Positions 16,214-25,009 of a stretch of 64,000 nt of DNA are shown piece after piece. The notes under the pieces are model-generated. The model saw only the letters and a program-made list of their open reading frames with translations. It was not told the origin of the DNA and searched no databases. A program made the position numbers and the translations under genes. Within the stretch, counting starts at the first letter, position 1. Every line of letters starts with the position of its first letter. This DNA is from CAVPEV01 sp963703555 (GTDB lineage: Bacteria > Actinomycetota > Actinomycetes > Actinomycetales > Cellulomonadaceae): the NCBI GenBank assembly GCA_963703555.1, contig CAVPEV010000028.1, forward strand, positions 54,795 to 118,794, read 5' to 3'.

Positions 16214-17017
16214 ATGACCTCCTCCCTCCCTGCTGTCCCGTCCCTGCGCCCGGACGGCCGCCGCGTCGACCAGCTGCGCCCGGTCACCCTGACCCGGCGG
16301 TTCCTCGGAGCGGGGGAGGGCAGCGTGCTGGTGGAGTTCGGCGACACCCGCGTGCTGTGCGTGGCGTCGTTCACCGCGGGCGTCCCGCGCTGGCGCAAGG
16401 GGTCCGGCGAGGGCTGGGTGACCGCGGAGTACGCGATGCTGCCTCGTGCCACCACCACCCGGTCGGGCCGGGAGTCGGTGCGCGGGCAGGTCGGCGGGCG
16501 CACCCACGAGATCTCCCGGCTGGTGGGCCGGTCGCTGCGGGCCGTGGTCGACGTCGCTGCCCTCGGGGAGAACACCCTGGTGCTGGACTGCGACGTGCTG
16601 CAGGCCGACGGTGGCACCCGGACCGCCTCGGTGACCGGGGCGTATGTCGCGCTCGCCGACGCCGTCGCATGGGCCGTCGGACAGGGCCTGGTGCCGGCGG
16701 GCCGCCGCGTCCTGCGGGACTCGGTGTCTGCGGTGAGCGTCGGGATCGTCGACGGCGTGGCGATGCTCGACCTGCCCTACGCCGAGGACGTGCGGGCCCA
16801 GACCGACATGAACGTCGTCGTCACCGGAGCGGGCATGTTCGTGGAGGTGCAGGGCACCGCAGAGCACGCCCCGTTCGACCGCCGGGAGCTGGACGTCCTC
16901 CTCGACCTGGCGCTCGACGGCACGGGCCAGCTGGGCCGGCTGCAGGCCGCCGTGCTGGCCGCACCACCTTCGGACGGATCGGCGACGCGGGCCGCGGCGC
17001 GGAGGCTGGACGCATGA
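16214..17017 (+). CDS. rph: Ribonuclease PH
   Basis: A 267-residue phosphorolytic exoribonuclease that trims tRNA 3' ends. Signatures are RPDGRRVDQLRPVTLTRRFL at the N-terminus, GEGWVTAEYAMLPRATTTR, the family motif CDVLQADGGTRTASVTGAYVAL with phosphate-binding residues, and LDLPYAEDVRAQTDMNVV. Slightly longer than the usual 240-250 residues because of a short C-terminal tail. The stop overlaps the rdgB start (ATGA). Confidence 0.96.
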   Translation: MTSSLPAVPSLRPDGRRVDQLRPVTLTRRFLGAGEGSVLVEFGDTRVLCVASFTAGVPRWRKGSGEGWVTAEYAMLPRATTTRSGRESVRGQVGGRTHEISRLVGRSLRAVVDVAALGENTLVLDCDVLQADGGTRTASVTGAYVALADAVAWAVGQGLVPAGRRVLRDSVSAVSVGIVDGVAMLDLPYAEDVRAQTDMNVVVTGAGMFVEVQGTAEHAPFDRRELDVLLDLALDGTGQLGRLQAAVLAAPPSDGSATRAAARRLDA

Positions 17018-17637
17018 CCGCACGGCTGGCACTGGCCACCCACAACCCGCACAAGGTCGGCGAGCTGCGTGCACTGCTGCACGGCCTGCTGCCCTGGCTG
17101 GCGGCCGAGGAGATCGTCGGCGCGGGCCAGCTGGGCGCGCCGGAGCCCCGGGAGGACGGGCTGACCTTCGAGGAGAATGCGCTGGTCAAGGCCCGCACGC
17201 TGGCCGTCGCCACCGGCCTGCCGGCGCTGGCCGACGACTCCGGGCTCGTGGTCGACGTGCTGGGCTCGGCGCCCGGGATCTTCTCGGCGCGCTGGGCCGG
17301 CCGGCACGGGGACGACGCCGCGAACCTGGCCCTGCTGCTCGACCAGCTCGCGGACATCGCGCCGCCGCACCGCGGCGCGCGGTTCGTCTGCGCGGCGGCG
17401 CTGGTCACCCCGGACGGGCGCGAGCACGTCGAGACCGGCACGCTCGAGGGCACCCTGGCCACCGCGCCGCGCGGCACCGGCGGGTTCGGCTACGACCCCG
17501 TGCTCGTGCCGGCCGGGCGCACCCGGACGTGCGCCGAACTGACGCCCGGGGAGAAGAACGCCATCTCCCACCGGGGTGCCGCGCTGCGGGCGCTGGCCCC
17601 GACGATCGCCGCCGTGCTGCGTGCCGGCACGGTCTGA
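17014..17637 (+). CDS. rdgB: XTP/dITP pyrophosphatase (RdgB/HAM1)
   Basis: A 207-residue house-cleaning enzyme that hydrolyses non-canonical purine triphosphates. Conserved parts are LALATHNPHKVGELRALL, LTFEENALVKARTLA, LPALADDSGLVVDVLG with the metal-binding Asp pair, and GTGGFGYDPVLVP. Coupled to rph by ATGA. It converges on the NUDIX gene with seven bases between stops. Confidence 0.95.
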   Translation: MTARLALATHNPHKVGELRALLHGLLPWLAAEEIVGAGQLGAPEPREDGLTFEENALVKARTLAVATGLPALADDSGLVVDVLGSAPGIFSARWAGRHGDDAANLALLLDQLADIAPPHRGARFVCAAALVTPDGREHVETGTLEGTLATAPRGTGGFGYDPVLVPAGRTRTCAELTPGEKNAISHRGAALRALAPTIAAVLRAGTV

Positions 17638-17644
17638 GCACCGG

Positions 17645-18196
17645 TCAGTCCAGCCGACCTACCCACGCCATGGCCTGGCGCAGCAGCGTGCCGTGGCCGT
17701 CGACCATCTCCGCCTGCACCTCCTCGCTCACCGCCTCCTCCGGGGTGAGCCAGGCCAGGTCGAGTGCATCCTCGCGCGGTCGGCAGTCGCCGTGCACGGG
17801 GACCACGTAGGCCAGCGACACCGCATGCTGACGGGGATCGTGGTAGGAGGTGATGCCGGGCGTGGGGAAGTACTCGGCGACGGTGAACGGCTGCGGCGAG
17901 GCGGGGATCTGTGGCAGCGCGACCGGTCCGAGGTCCTTCTCGATGTGCCGGGCGAGGGCGTCGCGCACCCGCTCGTGGTACATCACCCGGCCGGACACCA
18001 GAGCACGGGTCATCCGGGCGCCGGTGACGCGCAGCAGGAGGCCGACGGCCACGACGTCGCCCGAGTCGTCCACCCGTACGGGGACGGCGTCGACATAGAG
18101 GATCGGCAGGCTGGCGCGGGCCGCGGCGAGGGCCTGGGGCGTGAGCCAGCCGGCAGGACGGTCGGAGCCCGGCGGCAGCTCGGCGGTGTCGGTCAC
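17645..18196 (-). CDS. NUDIX-like hydrolase, DUF4916 type
   Basis: A 183-residue protein resembling the actinobacterial DUF4916/NUDIX group: LPILYVDAVPVRVDDSG begins the domain, and the later part contains QHAVSLAYVVPVHGDC and ALDLAWLTPEEAV. A canonical NUDIX box (GX5EX7REUXEEXGU) is not evident; the matching region reads GRVMYHERVRDALARHIEKDLG with few of the acidic residues, so catalysis is uncertain. GTG 18196 is preferred: TACAAC lies just upstream and no ribosome site is present. Confidence 0.65.
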   Translation of the reverse strand: MTDTAELPPGSDRPAGWLTPQALAAARASLPILYVDAVPVRVDDSGDVVAVGLLLRVTGARMTRALVSGRVMYHERVRDALARHIEKDLGPVALPQIPASPQPFTVAEYFPTPGITSYHDPRQHAVSLAYVVPVHGDCRPREDALDLAWLTPEEAVSEEVQAEMVDGHGTLLRQAMAWVGRLD

Positions 18197-18310
18197 CCCG
18201 TAGTTGTACCCCGGCCCCCGGCTGCCGGGGGCGTGCGCTCGCCGGACGGCGGGCGGCGGGGGACACTGCAGGCGGGCCCCGCGCGGGGTCGGCCCCGCGG
18301 GTACCCGGCC

Positions 18311-18337
18311 GGGAATACCCGGCGGGGTATCTCTGCT
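18311..18337 (+). promoter_or_regulatory. Possible SigR-type promoter of thioredoxin gene
   Basis: GGGAAT at 18311, an 18-base spacer, then GCT at 18335. The SigR (SigH) consensus of actinobacteria is GGAAT-N18/19-GTT, so this has one mismatch in the -10. Thioredoxin is a classic member of that thiol-stress regulon. Confidence 0.4.
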
Positions 18338-18376
18338 GAGGTCGGGGAGCATCACCCACACGAGAGGGAGAATCCT

Positions 18377-18769
18377 GTGGCTACCACCCACTTGACCGCC
18401 GACACGTTCGAGCGGACCGTCAGCGGCGCCGACACCGGCATCGTCCTCGTCGACTTCTGGGCCTCCTGGTGCGGGCCGTGCCGGATGTTCGCGCCGGTCT
18501 TCGAGCAGTCCTCGGAGAAGCACCCCGGGATCGTGCACGCCAAGGTCGACACCGACGCCGAGCAGGAGCTGTCCGGCGCCCTGCAGATCCAGTCCATCCC
18601 CACGCTCATGGCGTTCCGGGACGGCGTGCTGGTGTTCCGGCAGGCCGGGGCGCTGCCCGCGGCCGGGCTGGAGCAGGTCATCACCGCCGTCGAGGGTCTG
18701 GACATGGACGACGTACGGCGCCAGGTCGCCGAGCAGGAGGCCACGGCCACGAGCTCCGCGCAGGCCTGA
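18377..18769 (+). CDS. trxA: Thioredoxin
   Basis: A 130-residue thioredoxin with the intact redox motif WCGPC (about residues 31-35) in VDFWASWCGPCRMFAPVF, the cis-proline loop IQSIPTLMAFRDG, and an extra C-terminal extension of about 25 mostly polar residues. GTG 18377 follows a GAGAGGGAG ribosome site. A SigR-like promoter lies about 40 bases upstream and a strong hairpin terminator follows, so it is monocistronic. It would supply reducing power to the Bcp-type peroxiredoxin encoded just downstream on the other strand. Confidence 0.93.
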   Translation: MATTHLTADTFERTVSGADTGIVLVDFWASWCGPCRMFAPVFEQSSEKHPGIVHAKVDTDAEQELSGALQIQSIPTLMAFRDGVLVFRQAGALPAAGLEQVITAVEGLDMDDVRRQVAEQEATATSSAQA

Positions 18770-18797
18770 CGAGCTGCGCACGGGCCTGACGTCCGTC

Positions 18798-18835
18798 GCT
18801 GCCCGGCTCGGCCCCGCGGGTTCGAGCCGGGCAGC
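18798..18835 (+). terminator. Perfect 13-bp hairpin after thioredoxin gene
   Basis: A stem of 13 perfect base pairs (18798-18810 with 18823-18835, GCTGCCCGGCTCG) closes a 12-base loop. No U tract follows, as is common for actinobacterial terminators. Confidence 0.65.
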
Positions 18836-18917
18836 CCGGCCGGCGCCGGGCGTGCACGCGGGTCGTCCAGTCGGCCGCGCTGCTCGTCCGGGAAGTCGTC
18901 CGGTCGTCAGGGAAGGG

Positions 18918-19000
18918 TGCGGGAGGCGGGAGTCGAACCCGCACGCCCTCCCGGGCACCAGGACCTAAACCTGGCGTGGCTGCCGTTTCACCACTCCCGC
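18918..19000 (-). tRNA. tRNA-Leu (anticodon TAG)
   Basis: The minus strand folds as a class II tRNA: acceptor GCGGGAG/CTCCCGC, anticodon loop centred on TAG, a variable arm with GCCCGGGAGGGC pairing, and GGTTCGACTCC for the T arm. No CCA is encoded. Confidence 0.95.
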
Positions 19001-19061
19001 GCGCTGGGGACTATGCCACAGCACGCGGGAGGACGGTCGGGCGGGGCAGTGCGGTCGGCGG

Positions 19062-19541
19062 TCAGGCGGCCGGGGTGTCGATGCCGAGGGCTCGGCGCAG
19101 GGCGGCGACGTGGCCCGTCGCATGGACGTTGTACCGGGTCAGTTCGACGTGGCCGGCAGGGTCGACCACAACCGTGGACCGGATGACGCCGGTGGTCGGC
19201 TTGCCGTAGAGGGTGCGCTCGCCCCAGGCTCCCCAGCGCTGGAGCACCTGGTGCTCGGGATCCGCGGCGAGCGGGAAGGTGAGCGCGTCGCGCGCGGCGA
19301 ACTCGGCCAGCCTGTCGACGGGGTCCGGCGACACGCCGACCACGGCGTAGCCGGCGGCTTGCAGCGAACTCAGGGAGTCGCGGAAGTCGCACGCCTCCGT
19401 GGTGCAGCCGGGTGTCATCGCAGCCGGATAGAAGTAGACGACGACGTGCTGGCCGCGGAGCCCGGACAGGGTGATCGAGCCGCCGTCGGCCGTGGGCAGC
19501 GTGAAGTCGGGGGCGAGGTCGCCGATGGTCAGACGAGGCAT
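19062..19541 (-). CDS. bcp: Peroxiredoxin, BCP/PrxQ type
   Basis: A 159-residue thiol peroxidase. Peroxidatic C46 is in MTPGCTTEACDFRDS and the resolving C51 lies four residues later, the arrangement of two-Cys BCP/PrxQ enzymes that use thioredoxin. The conserved VVVYFYPAAMTPG and VVGVSPDPVDRLAEF segments are present. ATG 19541 is preceded by TGGAAG. The gene is near trxA and may be part of the same oxidative-stress defence. Confidence 0.93.
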   Translation of the reverse strand: MPRLTIGDLAPDFTLPTADGGSITLSGLRGQHVVVYFYPAAMTPGCTTEACDFRDSLSSLQAAGYAVVGVSPDPVDRLAEFAARDALTFPLAADPEHQVLQRWGAWGERTLYGKPTTGVIRSTVVVDPAGHVELTRYNVHATGHVAALRRALGIDTPAA

Positions 19542-19681
19542 GGCACTTCCAGGAGTGGTCGGTCGGCCGGCCCGGTCGGGCGCAGCCGCTCCGAGCGTAC
19601 GTCGGGCTGCGGTGGGGACCGCTGCGGTGGGGACCGCTGCGGCGGCTCGCGACCGATTGGATCGGCGCTCAGCCCGGGTGC

Positions 19682-19687
19682 TAGCGT
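19682..19687 (+). promoter_or_regulatory. -10 box of tRNA-Lys
   Basis: TAGCGT ends ten bases before the mature tRNA 5' end, the expected place for a promoter of this gene. Confidence 0.45.
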
Positions 19688-19697
19688 CGTCCACCGC

Positions 19698-19773
<76 letters not shown>

Positions 19774-19964
19774 TCGTGCGCCGGGCGAACCGTCCGGCCG
19801 AGCGGTACTGTCCCGGTCGAGCGGTTCGCTCCGCCGACCGCACGCAACCGCAGGCCGGTGGCGGTGCGCGACCATGGCTGCACCGACCAGGTCCGCAGCG
19901 GGCCTTGGTGAACGACGGACGCCGTCGGCGCGCCCGCAGCGGCAACGTGCGAGAGGCGGCACCG

Positions 19965-21428
19965 ATGAGCGAACAGTCGACCACCGGGCAGACCGGCACC
20001 GAGCAGACCTACGACGTGGTGGTGGTCGGCGGAGGGGCGGTCGGCGAGAACGTCGCCGACCGGGCCGGTCGCCGCGGGCTGCGCGTGGTTCTCGTCGAGG
20101 CGGAGCTGGTGGGCGGGGAGTGCTCCTACTGGGCGTGCATGCCGTCGAAGGCGCTGCTACGGCCCGGCGCGGTGCTTGCTGCGGCCCGGGACGTCCCCGG
20201 CGCCGCAGCGGCGGCGGTGGGACCGCTGGACGTCGCTGCGGTCCTGGCCCGGCGGGACGCCATGACGTCGCACTGGCACGACGCGGGTCAGGCGGACTGG
20301 GTGGCCGGTGCGGGCATCGCCCTGGTGCGGGGTCGGGCGCGGTTCACCGGACCGCGACTGCTCAGCGTGGACGGCCCGGACGGCGTCACCGTGCTGCGGG
20401 CGCGCCACGCGGTCGTGGTGGCCACCGGGAGCACCGCGGCGGTGCCTGGCCAGCTGGCCGGGGCGAGGCCCTGGACCAGCCGGCAGGCGACCTCGGCCCA
20501 GCAGGTGCCCGCTGCCCTGGCCATCGTGGGAGGTGGCGTGGTCGCCGTGGAGATGGCCACCGCGTACACCGACCTGGGTGCGCGGGTCACGGTGCTGGCC
20601 CGCGGTGACCGCCTGCTTGGCCGCGCCGAGCCGTTCGCCGCCAGCCAGGTGCTCGAGTCGTTGCGGGCGATGGGGGTGGACGTGCGGTTGGGGGTCCAGG
20701 CCGTGGGGGCCACCCGGGACGGGTCCGGTGTGCACGTGCGACTGGCCGACGGCTCTGCGGTTGACGCCACGGAGCTGCTCGTGGCGACGGGCCGCAGGCC
20801 GGCCACCGGCGACCTGGGGCTGGAGGCGCTCGGGCTGGCCGCTGGCGGGGCGCTCCCCGTCGACGAGGCCGGGCAGGTCGCCGCCGTGCCGGACGGGTGG
20901 CTGTTCGCCGCCGGCGACGTCACCGGTCGGACCGCCACGACCCACCAGGGCAAGTATGACGCCCGCGTGGTCGGTGACGTGGTGGCCGCGCGGTTCTCCG
21001 GCGACGAGCAGGCACGTGCCCAGGAGTCCGGCGCAGGTCGGTGGAGCCGGTATCGGGCCACGGCGGACGTCGCCGCCGTACCGCAGGTGGTGTTCAGCCG
21101 GCCGGAGGTGGCCAGCGTCGGCCTCACCGAGTCCGAGGCGCGGCACCGGGGTGTGGACGTGCAGGTGCTCACCTACGACCTCGCGGCGGTGGCGGGCGCC
21201 GCCGTGGCCGGCGCGCACTACGCGGGGACAGGTCAGCTGGTCGTCGACGCGGTCCGTCGGGTGATCGTGGGGGCCACGTTCACCGGCCCCGATGCCGCCG
21301 AGCTGCTCCACGCTGCGACGATCGCCGTCGTTGGGCAGGTCGACCTGGACCGGCTGTGGCACGCGGTCCCGTCCTACCCCACCGTCAGCGAGGTCTGGCT
21401 GCGGCTGCTGGAGGCCGCGGGCCTGTGA
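19965..21428 (+). CDS. FAD-dependent pyridine nucleotide-disulfide oxidoreductase
   Basis: A 487-residue class I disulfide reductase of the dihydrolipoyl dehydrogenase/mercuric reductase group. Features: FAD motif VVVVGGGAVGENVADRAG, redox pair C53-SYWA-C58 in GGECSYWACMPSK (canonical members have GGTCxxxGCIPSK), NAD-binding ALAIVGGGVVAVEMATAY, second FAD segment GWLFAAGDVTGR, and a dimerisation domain ending HAVPSYPTVSEVW. The unusual WAC variant is typical of a less studied clade, so the substrate is unknown. No pyruvate dehydrogenase or mercury genes are near. ATG 19965 directly precedes a short polar leader; no strong ribosome site is seen. Confidence 0.88.
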   Translation: MSEQSTTGQTGTEQTYDVVVVGGGAVGENVADRAGRRGLRVVLVEAELVGGECSYWACMPSKALLRPGAVLAAARDVPGAAAAAVGPLDVAAVLARRDAMTSHWHDAGQADWVAGAGIALVRGRARFTGPRLLSVDGPDGVTVLRARHAVVVATGSTAAVPGQLAGARPWTSRQATSAQQVPAALAIVGGGVVAVEMATAYTDLGARVTVLARGDRLLGRAEPFAASQVLESLRAMGVDVRLGVQAVGATRDGSGVHVRLADGSAVDATELLVATGRRPATGDLGLEALGLAAGGALPVDEAGQVAAVPDGWLFAAGDVTGRTATTHQGKYDARVVGDVVAARFSGDEQARAQESGAGRWSRYRATADVAAVPQVVFSRPEVASVGLTESEARHRGVDVQVLTYDLAAVAGAAVAGAHYAGTGQLVVDAVRRVIVGATFTGPDAAELLHAATIAVVGQVDLDRLWHAVPSYPTVSEVWLRLLEAAGL

Positions 21429-21452
21429 GCCACGCCATGCCGGCGGCCCGTG

Positions 21453-22451
21453 TCAGGCCAGGGAGCCGTCGGAGGACAGGACCAGGCCGATGGTCGCCTC
21501 GCCGTGCCGGACGGCGTCGCCGATGAGCCCGAAGTCGTAGGCCCGGAAGTCGGCGAACGTCAGCCCGTAGGTGCCCTCGAGCCCGGGCTGGCAGAACGGT
21601 CGCTGCGGGCACTCCGCCGGGCCGGCGAGGATCAGACCCCCACAGGCCTGGGCCAGCTCGGACAGCGTGGACACGCCGTGCTCGTCGGCGAAGGCCTTGG
21701 TCACCGCGAAGGCGTTCTGGTCCTGTGCTGCCGAGACGGTCCCCACCGCCAGACCGGCCCGGTCGGCGAGCCGCGTGAGGGCTGTCACCGTGGCGGCCGT
21801 GTCTGCGCTGGCGACCGCGGGCGCGTCCGAGCCGTTGATCGCGCCGTTGAGGAACTCCGCCAGCGACGCGGCGTACTCGGGAACGATGGTGAGCTGTCCG
21901 CTCTCCAGGGCCGGCAGGTAGGCCTCCCGGTTGCCCACGACCTGCACCGTGGCGTCGTACCCGGCGGAGCGCAGCACGGCGGCGTAGGTCTCCGCGAGCG
22001 TCGTGCTCTCCGAGAAGTTGGCCGCTCCGACGACGATGCTGCGCCCGGCGCCCACCGTGGTGTCGGTGGCGGCCAGGCCACGGTCGGCGACGAACGCCGC
22101 GGCGGCTGCACTGGACGTCTGCCGGTCGATGTCCACCGCCTTGTTCAAGGCGATGAGGGTGTCGGTGTCGAGCGCGGCGGAGACGGTGTCCAGCAGGGGG
22201 ACGAGGGCCGGGTCACCGGCCGCGGCCGACGCGTTGACGGCGGGGATGACGTTGTCGGCGTTCTGCAGACCCTTGTCGTCCGTGAGCACGACGAGCTGGT
22301 CACCGGCGACCGGCGCGCAGGCCGGGGCACCGGAGGAGCCGGCGGCGCTGGCTGCGGCCTGGCCGCCGCCCGAGCCGGGGGCCCCGCAGCCCGACAGGGC
22401 GAGCGCGAGGCCGGTGGCGGCGAGGAACGAGGCAGTGCGACCAACGCGCAT
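21453..22451 (-). CDS. Osmoprotectant ABC transporter substrate-binding lipoprotein
   Basis: A 332-residue binding protein of the OpuAC/ProX (glycine betaine/choline) family. The N-terminal signal ends in the lipobox LSGC with C22 as the lipidation site. Two lobes follow; segments such as LTIVPEYAASLAEFLNG and FAVTKAFADEHGVSTLSELA match the family. The last gene of a minus-strand operon after two permeases, 89 bases from the second. The choline/betaine/carnitine ligand cannot be told from sequence. Confidence 0.88.
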   Translation of the reverse strand: MRVGRTASFLAATGLALALSGCGAPGSGGGQAAASAAGSSGAPACAPVAGDQLVVLTDDKGLQNADNVIPAVNASAAAGDPALVPLLDTVSAALDTDTLIALNKAVDIDRQTSSAAAAAFVADRGLAATDTTVGAGRSIVVGAANFSESTTLAETYAAVLRSAGYDATVQVVGNREAYLPALESGQLTIVPEYAASLAEFLNGAINGSDAPAVASADTAATVTALTRLADRAGLAVGTVSAAQDQNAFAVTKAFADEHGVSTLSELAQACGGLILAGPAECPQRPFCQPGLEGTYGLTFADFRAYDFGLIGDAVRHGEATIGLVLSSDGSLA

Positions 22452-22540
22452 GGGTGGCTCCTGGAGGGGTGGGAGAGCTCAGAGGTGCTCGGCACAGAGC
22501 GTCGAGCCTAGACGCGCAGACGGTGGATGTCGCCCGCCGG

Positions 22541-23239
22541 TCAGGAGCTTGCCGGCCGCGCCGTGCGGCGTCGGTTGGCCGCCCGCAGGGGTGCCGGGGT
22601 GAGCATCCGCTGCACACCGGCGAGGACCGCTTCGACCAGCAGGCTCAGCACCGCGACGAGCAGCGCACCGGCGACGACCTGCCCGTAGCGCTGCAGCGCC
22701 ATCCCCGACACGATGATCGACCCCAGGCTGCGTCCACCCACCAGCGCCGCGAGCGGAACGGTCGCGACCACCTGGACGGCGGCGGTGCGCACCCCGGCAG
22801 CGATGAGCGGGAGCGCCAGCGGCAGCTCCACCTGCTGGAGGGCTCGTGGGCCGGACATGCCCATCCCCCGGGCCGCGTCCCGCACCTGCGGGTCGACGTC
22901 GCGGATCCCGGTCCAGGCGTTGGCCAGCACCGGCGGGACGGCGAACACGCCCACTGCGATGATCGTCGCGGTGGCACCGAACAGGCCCGTGGACGCCAGG
23001 ATGGTCAGCAGGGCGAACGTGGGCAGCGCCCGCGTCGTGTTGGACAGCACGACCGCCGTGGCGCCCCCCCGCCCGGTGTGCCCGAGCCAGACACCGACCG
23101 GCAGGGCGACGGCCGTGCCGGCGAGCACGGCGATGACGCTGATCCGCAGGTGCTCGCCGGCCAGCGCCAGCACCCCCACGGGCCCGGTCCAGTTGAGCGG
23201 GTCGTTGAGCCAGGCCACCGCGCCGGAGACGATGTCCAT
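22541..23239 (-). CDS. Osmoprotectant ABC transporter permease (ProW/OpuCB-like)
   Basis: A 232-residue membrane protein with about five transmembrane helices. The cytoplasmic coupling loop DPQVRDAARGMGMSGPRALQQVELPLALPLIAAG carries the EAA-type motif that contacts the ATPase. It pairs with the other permease encoded eight bases upstream as a heterodimer. Confidence 0.88.
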   Translation of the reverse strand: MDIVSGAVAWLNDPLNWTGPVGVLALAGEHLRISVIAVLAGTAVALPVGVWLGHTGRGGATAVVLSNTTRALPTFALLTILASTGLFGATATIIAVGVFAVPPVLANAWTGIRDVDPQVRDAARGMGMSGPRALQQVELPLALPLIAAGVRTAAVQVVATVPLAALVGGRSLGSIIVSGMALQRYGQVVAGALLVAVLSLLVEAVLAGVQRMLTPAPLRAANRRRTARPASS

Positions 23240-23246
23240 GGGTGCG

Positions 23247-23927
23247 TCAGGCCCTCCGGGACGGGCGTGCCCACGGGGTCAGCAGCCGTCCCACGAGCAC
23301 GACGAGCATGTCGAGGACGAACGCGAGGGCCAGGCAGGCCAGGGTCGAGGTCAGGATCTCTGCGTGGTACCGGTTGTTACGGAACCCGCGGAACATCAGG
23401 GTGCCCAGCCCCCCGTACCCGACGGCGACGCCCACGGTGACCAGGGCGACGGTCGTCACCGTCGCGAGCCGGAGCCCTGCGATGACCGAGGGCAGCGCCT
23501 GCGGCAGCTCGACGGTGATCAGCATGCGCGCCCGGCCGTAGCCGAGCCCGCGGGCCGCGTCCTGGACGTCCGGGTCGACACCGGCCAACCCGGTGAGGAT
23601 GTTGCGCACGAGCACCAGCAGCGCGTAGACCACCAGCCCGATGAGCACCGGTGTGCGCCCGATCCCCGTCCACGGCACCAGCACGGTGAACAGGGCCAAG
23701 GACGGGATGGTGTAGAGGGCACCCGCGGTCCCGAGCACCGGGGCGGCGAGCCGCGGCTGCAGGTGGGCGGCCGCGGCCAGCGGCAGCGCGATCACCAGGG
23801 CGATCAGCACGGCCTGCACGGTCAACGAGGTGTGCTGGCCGAGCGCCTGCAGCAGGTCACCGCGGTTGGTGACCACGTAGTCCCACGACAGCCACGGGTT
23901 GCCCGGGTCGGCGGCAGCAGGCCTCAC
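23247..23927 (-). CDS. Osmoprotectant ABC transporter permease (ProZ/OpuCD-like)
   Basis: A 226-residue permease with five to six helices and the coupling loop DPDVQDAARGLGYGRARMLITVELPQALP. GTG 23927 is chosen because the minus-strand box TACGGT lies eight bases upstream, marking a near-leaderless start; the open frame continues upstream but without homology and into the divergent gene. First gene of the permease-permease-binding-protein operon; its ATPase is encoded divergently. Confidence 0.85.
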   Translation of the reverse strand: MRPAAADPGNPWLSWDYVVTNRGDLLQALGQHTSLTVQAVLIALVIALPLAAAAHLQPRLAAPVLGTAGALYTIPSLALFTVLVPWTGIGRTPVLIGLVVYALLVLVRNILTGLAGVDPDVQDAARGLGYGRARMLITVELPQALPSVIAGLRLATVTTVALVTVGVAVGYGGLGTLMFRGFRNNRYHAEILTSTLACLALAFVLDMLVVLVGRLLTPWARPSRRA

Positions 23928-23935
23928 GATCCCCG

Positions 23936-23941
23936 ACCGTA
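23936..23941 (-). promoter_or_regulatory. -10 box of permease operon
   Basis: Minus-strand TACGGT, eight bases before GTG 23927; part of a divergent pair with the box at 23979. Confidence 0.5.
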
Positions 23942-23978
23942 CCTGGCCGGCGCCGTGCGAGCCCGTCGGGTGCGGCGC

Positions 23979-23984
23979 TAGCGT
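23979..23984 (+). promoter_or_regulatory. -10 box, leaderless osmoprotectant ATPase
   Basis: TAGCGT followed by seven bases and ATG 23992. Confidence 0.6.
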
Positions 23985-23991
23985 GCCCGTC

Positions 23992-24981
23992 ATGGCCACC
24001 GCGATCGCCTTCGAGCACGTCCGCAAGGAGTACCCGGGGGGCACCGTGGCGGTGGAGGACCTCAGCCTCGAGGTGCGCGAGCACGAGCTGCTGGCGCTGG
24101 TGGGTCCGTCGGGCTGCGGCAAGTCGACCACGCTGCGCATGGCCAACCGGCTGGTGGAGCCGTCGGCGGGCAGGATCGTGCTCGGCGGGGAGGACGTCAC
24201 CCACGCCGACGTGGTGGCCCTGCGCCGCCGGATCGGCTACGTGATCCAGAACGTCGGGCTGTTCCCGCACCGCACCGTGGCGCAGAACGTCGCCACGGTG
24301 CCGGGGTTGCTGGGCTGGGACCGCCGCCGGACCTCGACCCGGGTCTCGGAGCTGCTCGAGCTCGTCGGACTGGACGTGGACCAGTACGCCCGTCGGTACC
24401 CCCACGAGCTGTCCGGCGGCGAGCGGCAGCGGGTGGGGGTCGCGCGAGCGCTCGCCGTAGACCCGCCGGTGCTGCTCATGGACGAGCCGTTCGGCGCGGT
24501 GGACCCGGTCGGGCGACGCCGGCTGCAGGCGGAGTTCGCCCGGATCCGGCACGAGCTGGGCACCACCGTGATGCTCGTCACCCACGACGTCGACGAGGCC
24601 GTCCGGCTCGCCGACCGGGTGGCGGTGCTCAGCCCCGGGGCCCGCATCGAGCAGCTCGCCGACCCGGTCCGGCTGCTGGCCCGGCCGGCCACCCCGGCCG
24701 TGGCCGACCTGGTGGGCTCCGACGCGACCCTGCGGCTGCTGGCGCTCGGCCGGTTGGAGGTGGACGACCTCGTCGCACCGTCGGCCGGCCGAGGTGCTGG
24801 CGTGCGGCCCGACGGGCCGCCCGTGAGCATCGGCGCGCCGCTGGGCGAGGTGCTGTCCGCGGTCGCCGCCGCACCGGCCGGCAGCGCGCCGGTGACCGAC
24901 GCGGCCGGGGCGGTGGTCGGTGCGGTGGACGCGCAGGTCGTGCTGTCCGCGCTGCGCCGGGTCGTCGCCGAGGCGGACTGA
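23992..24981 (+). CDS. Osmoprotectant ABC transporter ATP-binding protein
   Basis: A 329-residue ProV/OpuCA-type ATPase. Walker A is VGPSGCGKSTT, Q-loop YVIQNVGLFPHRT, signature ELSGGERQRVGVARAL, Walker B VLLMDEPFGAVD and H-loop VTHDVDEA. The C-terminal 90 residues replace the tandem CBS domains of OpuA with a short low-complexity segment and one weak CBS-like repeat (VSIGAPLGEVLSAVAAAPAG to end), so ionic-strength sensing may be reduced. Divergent from the permease operon across 64 bases carrying both promoters, allowing joint control. Confidence 0.9.
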   Translation: MATAIAFEHVRKEYPGGTVAVEDLSLEVREHELLALVGPSGCGKSTTLRMANRLVEPSAGRIVLGGEDVTHADVVALRRRIGYVIQNVGLFPHRTVAQNVATVPGLLGWDRRRTSTRVSELLELVGLDVDQYARRYPHELSGGERQRVGVARALAVDPPVLLMDEPFGAVDPVGRRRLQAEFARIRHELGTTVMLVTHDVDEAVRLADRVAVLSPGARIEQLADPVRLLARPATPAVADLVGSDATLRLLALGRLEVDDLVAPSAGRGAGVRPDGPPVSIGAPLGEVLSAVAAAPAGSAPVTDAAGAVVGAVDAQVVLSALRRVVAEAD

Positions 24982-24997
24982 CCGGCAGGTGGGTCGG

Positions 24998-25003
24998 TAG
25001 CCT
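24998..25003 (+). promoter_or_regulatory. -10 box, leaderless ATP-grasp gene
   Basis: TAGCCT followed by six bases to GTG 25010 (three to GTG 25007). Confidence 0.5.
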
Positions 25004-25009
25004 GCGGTG

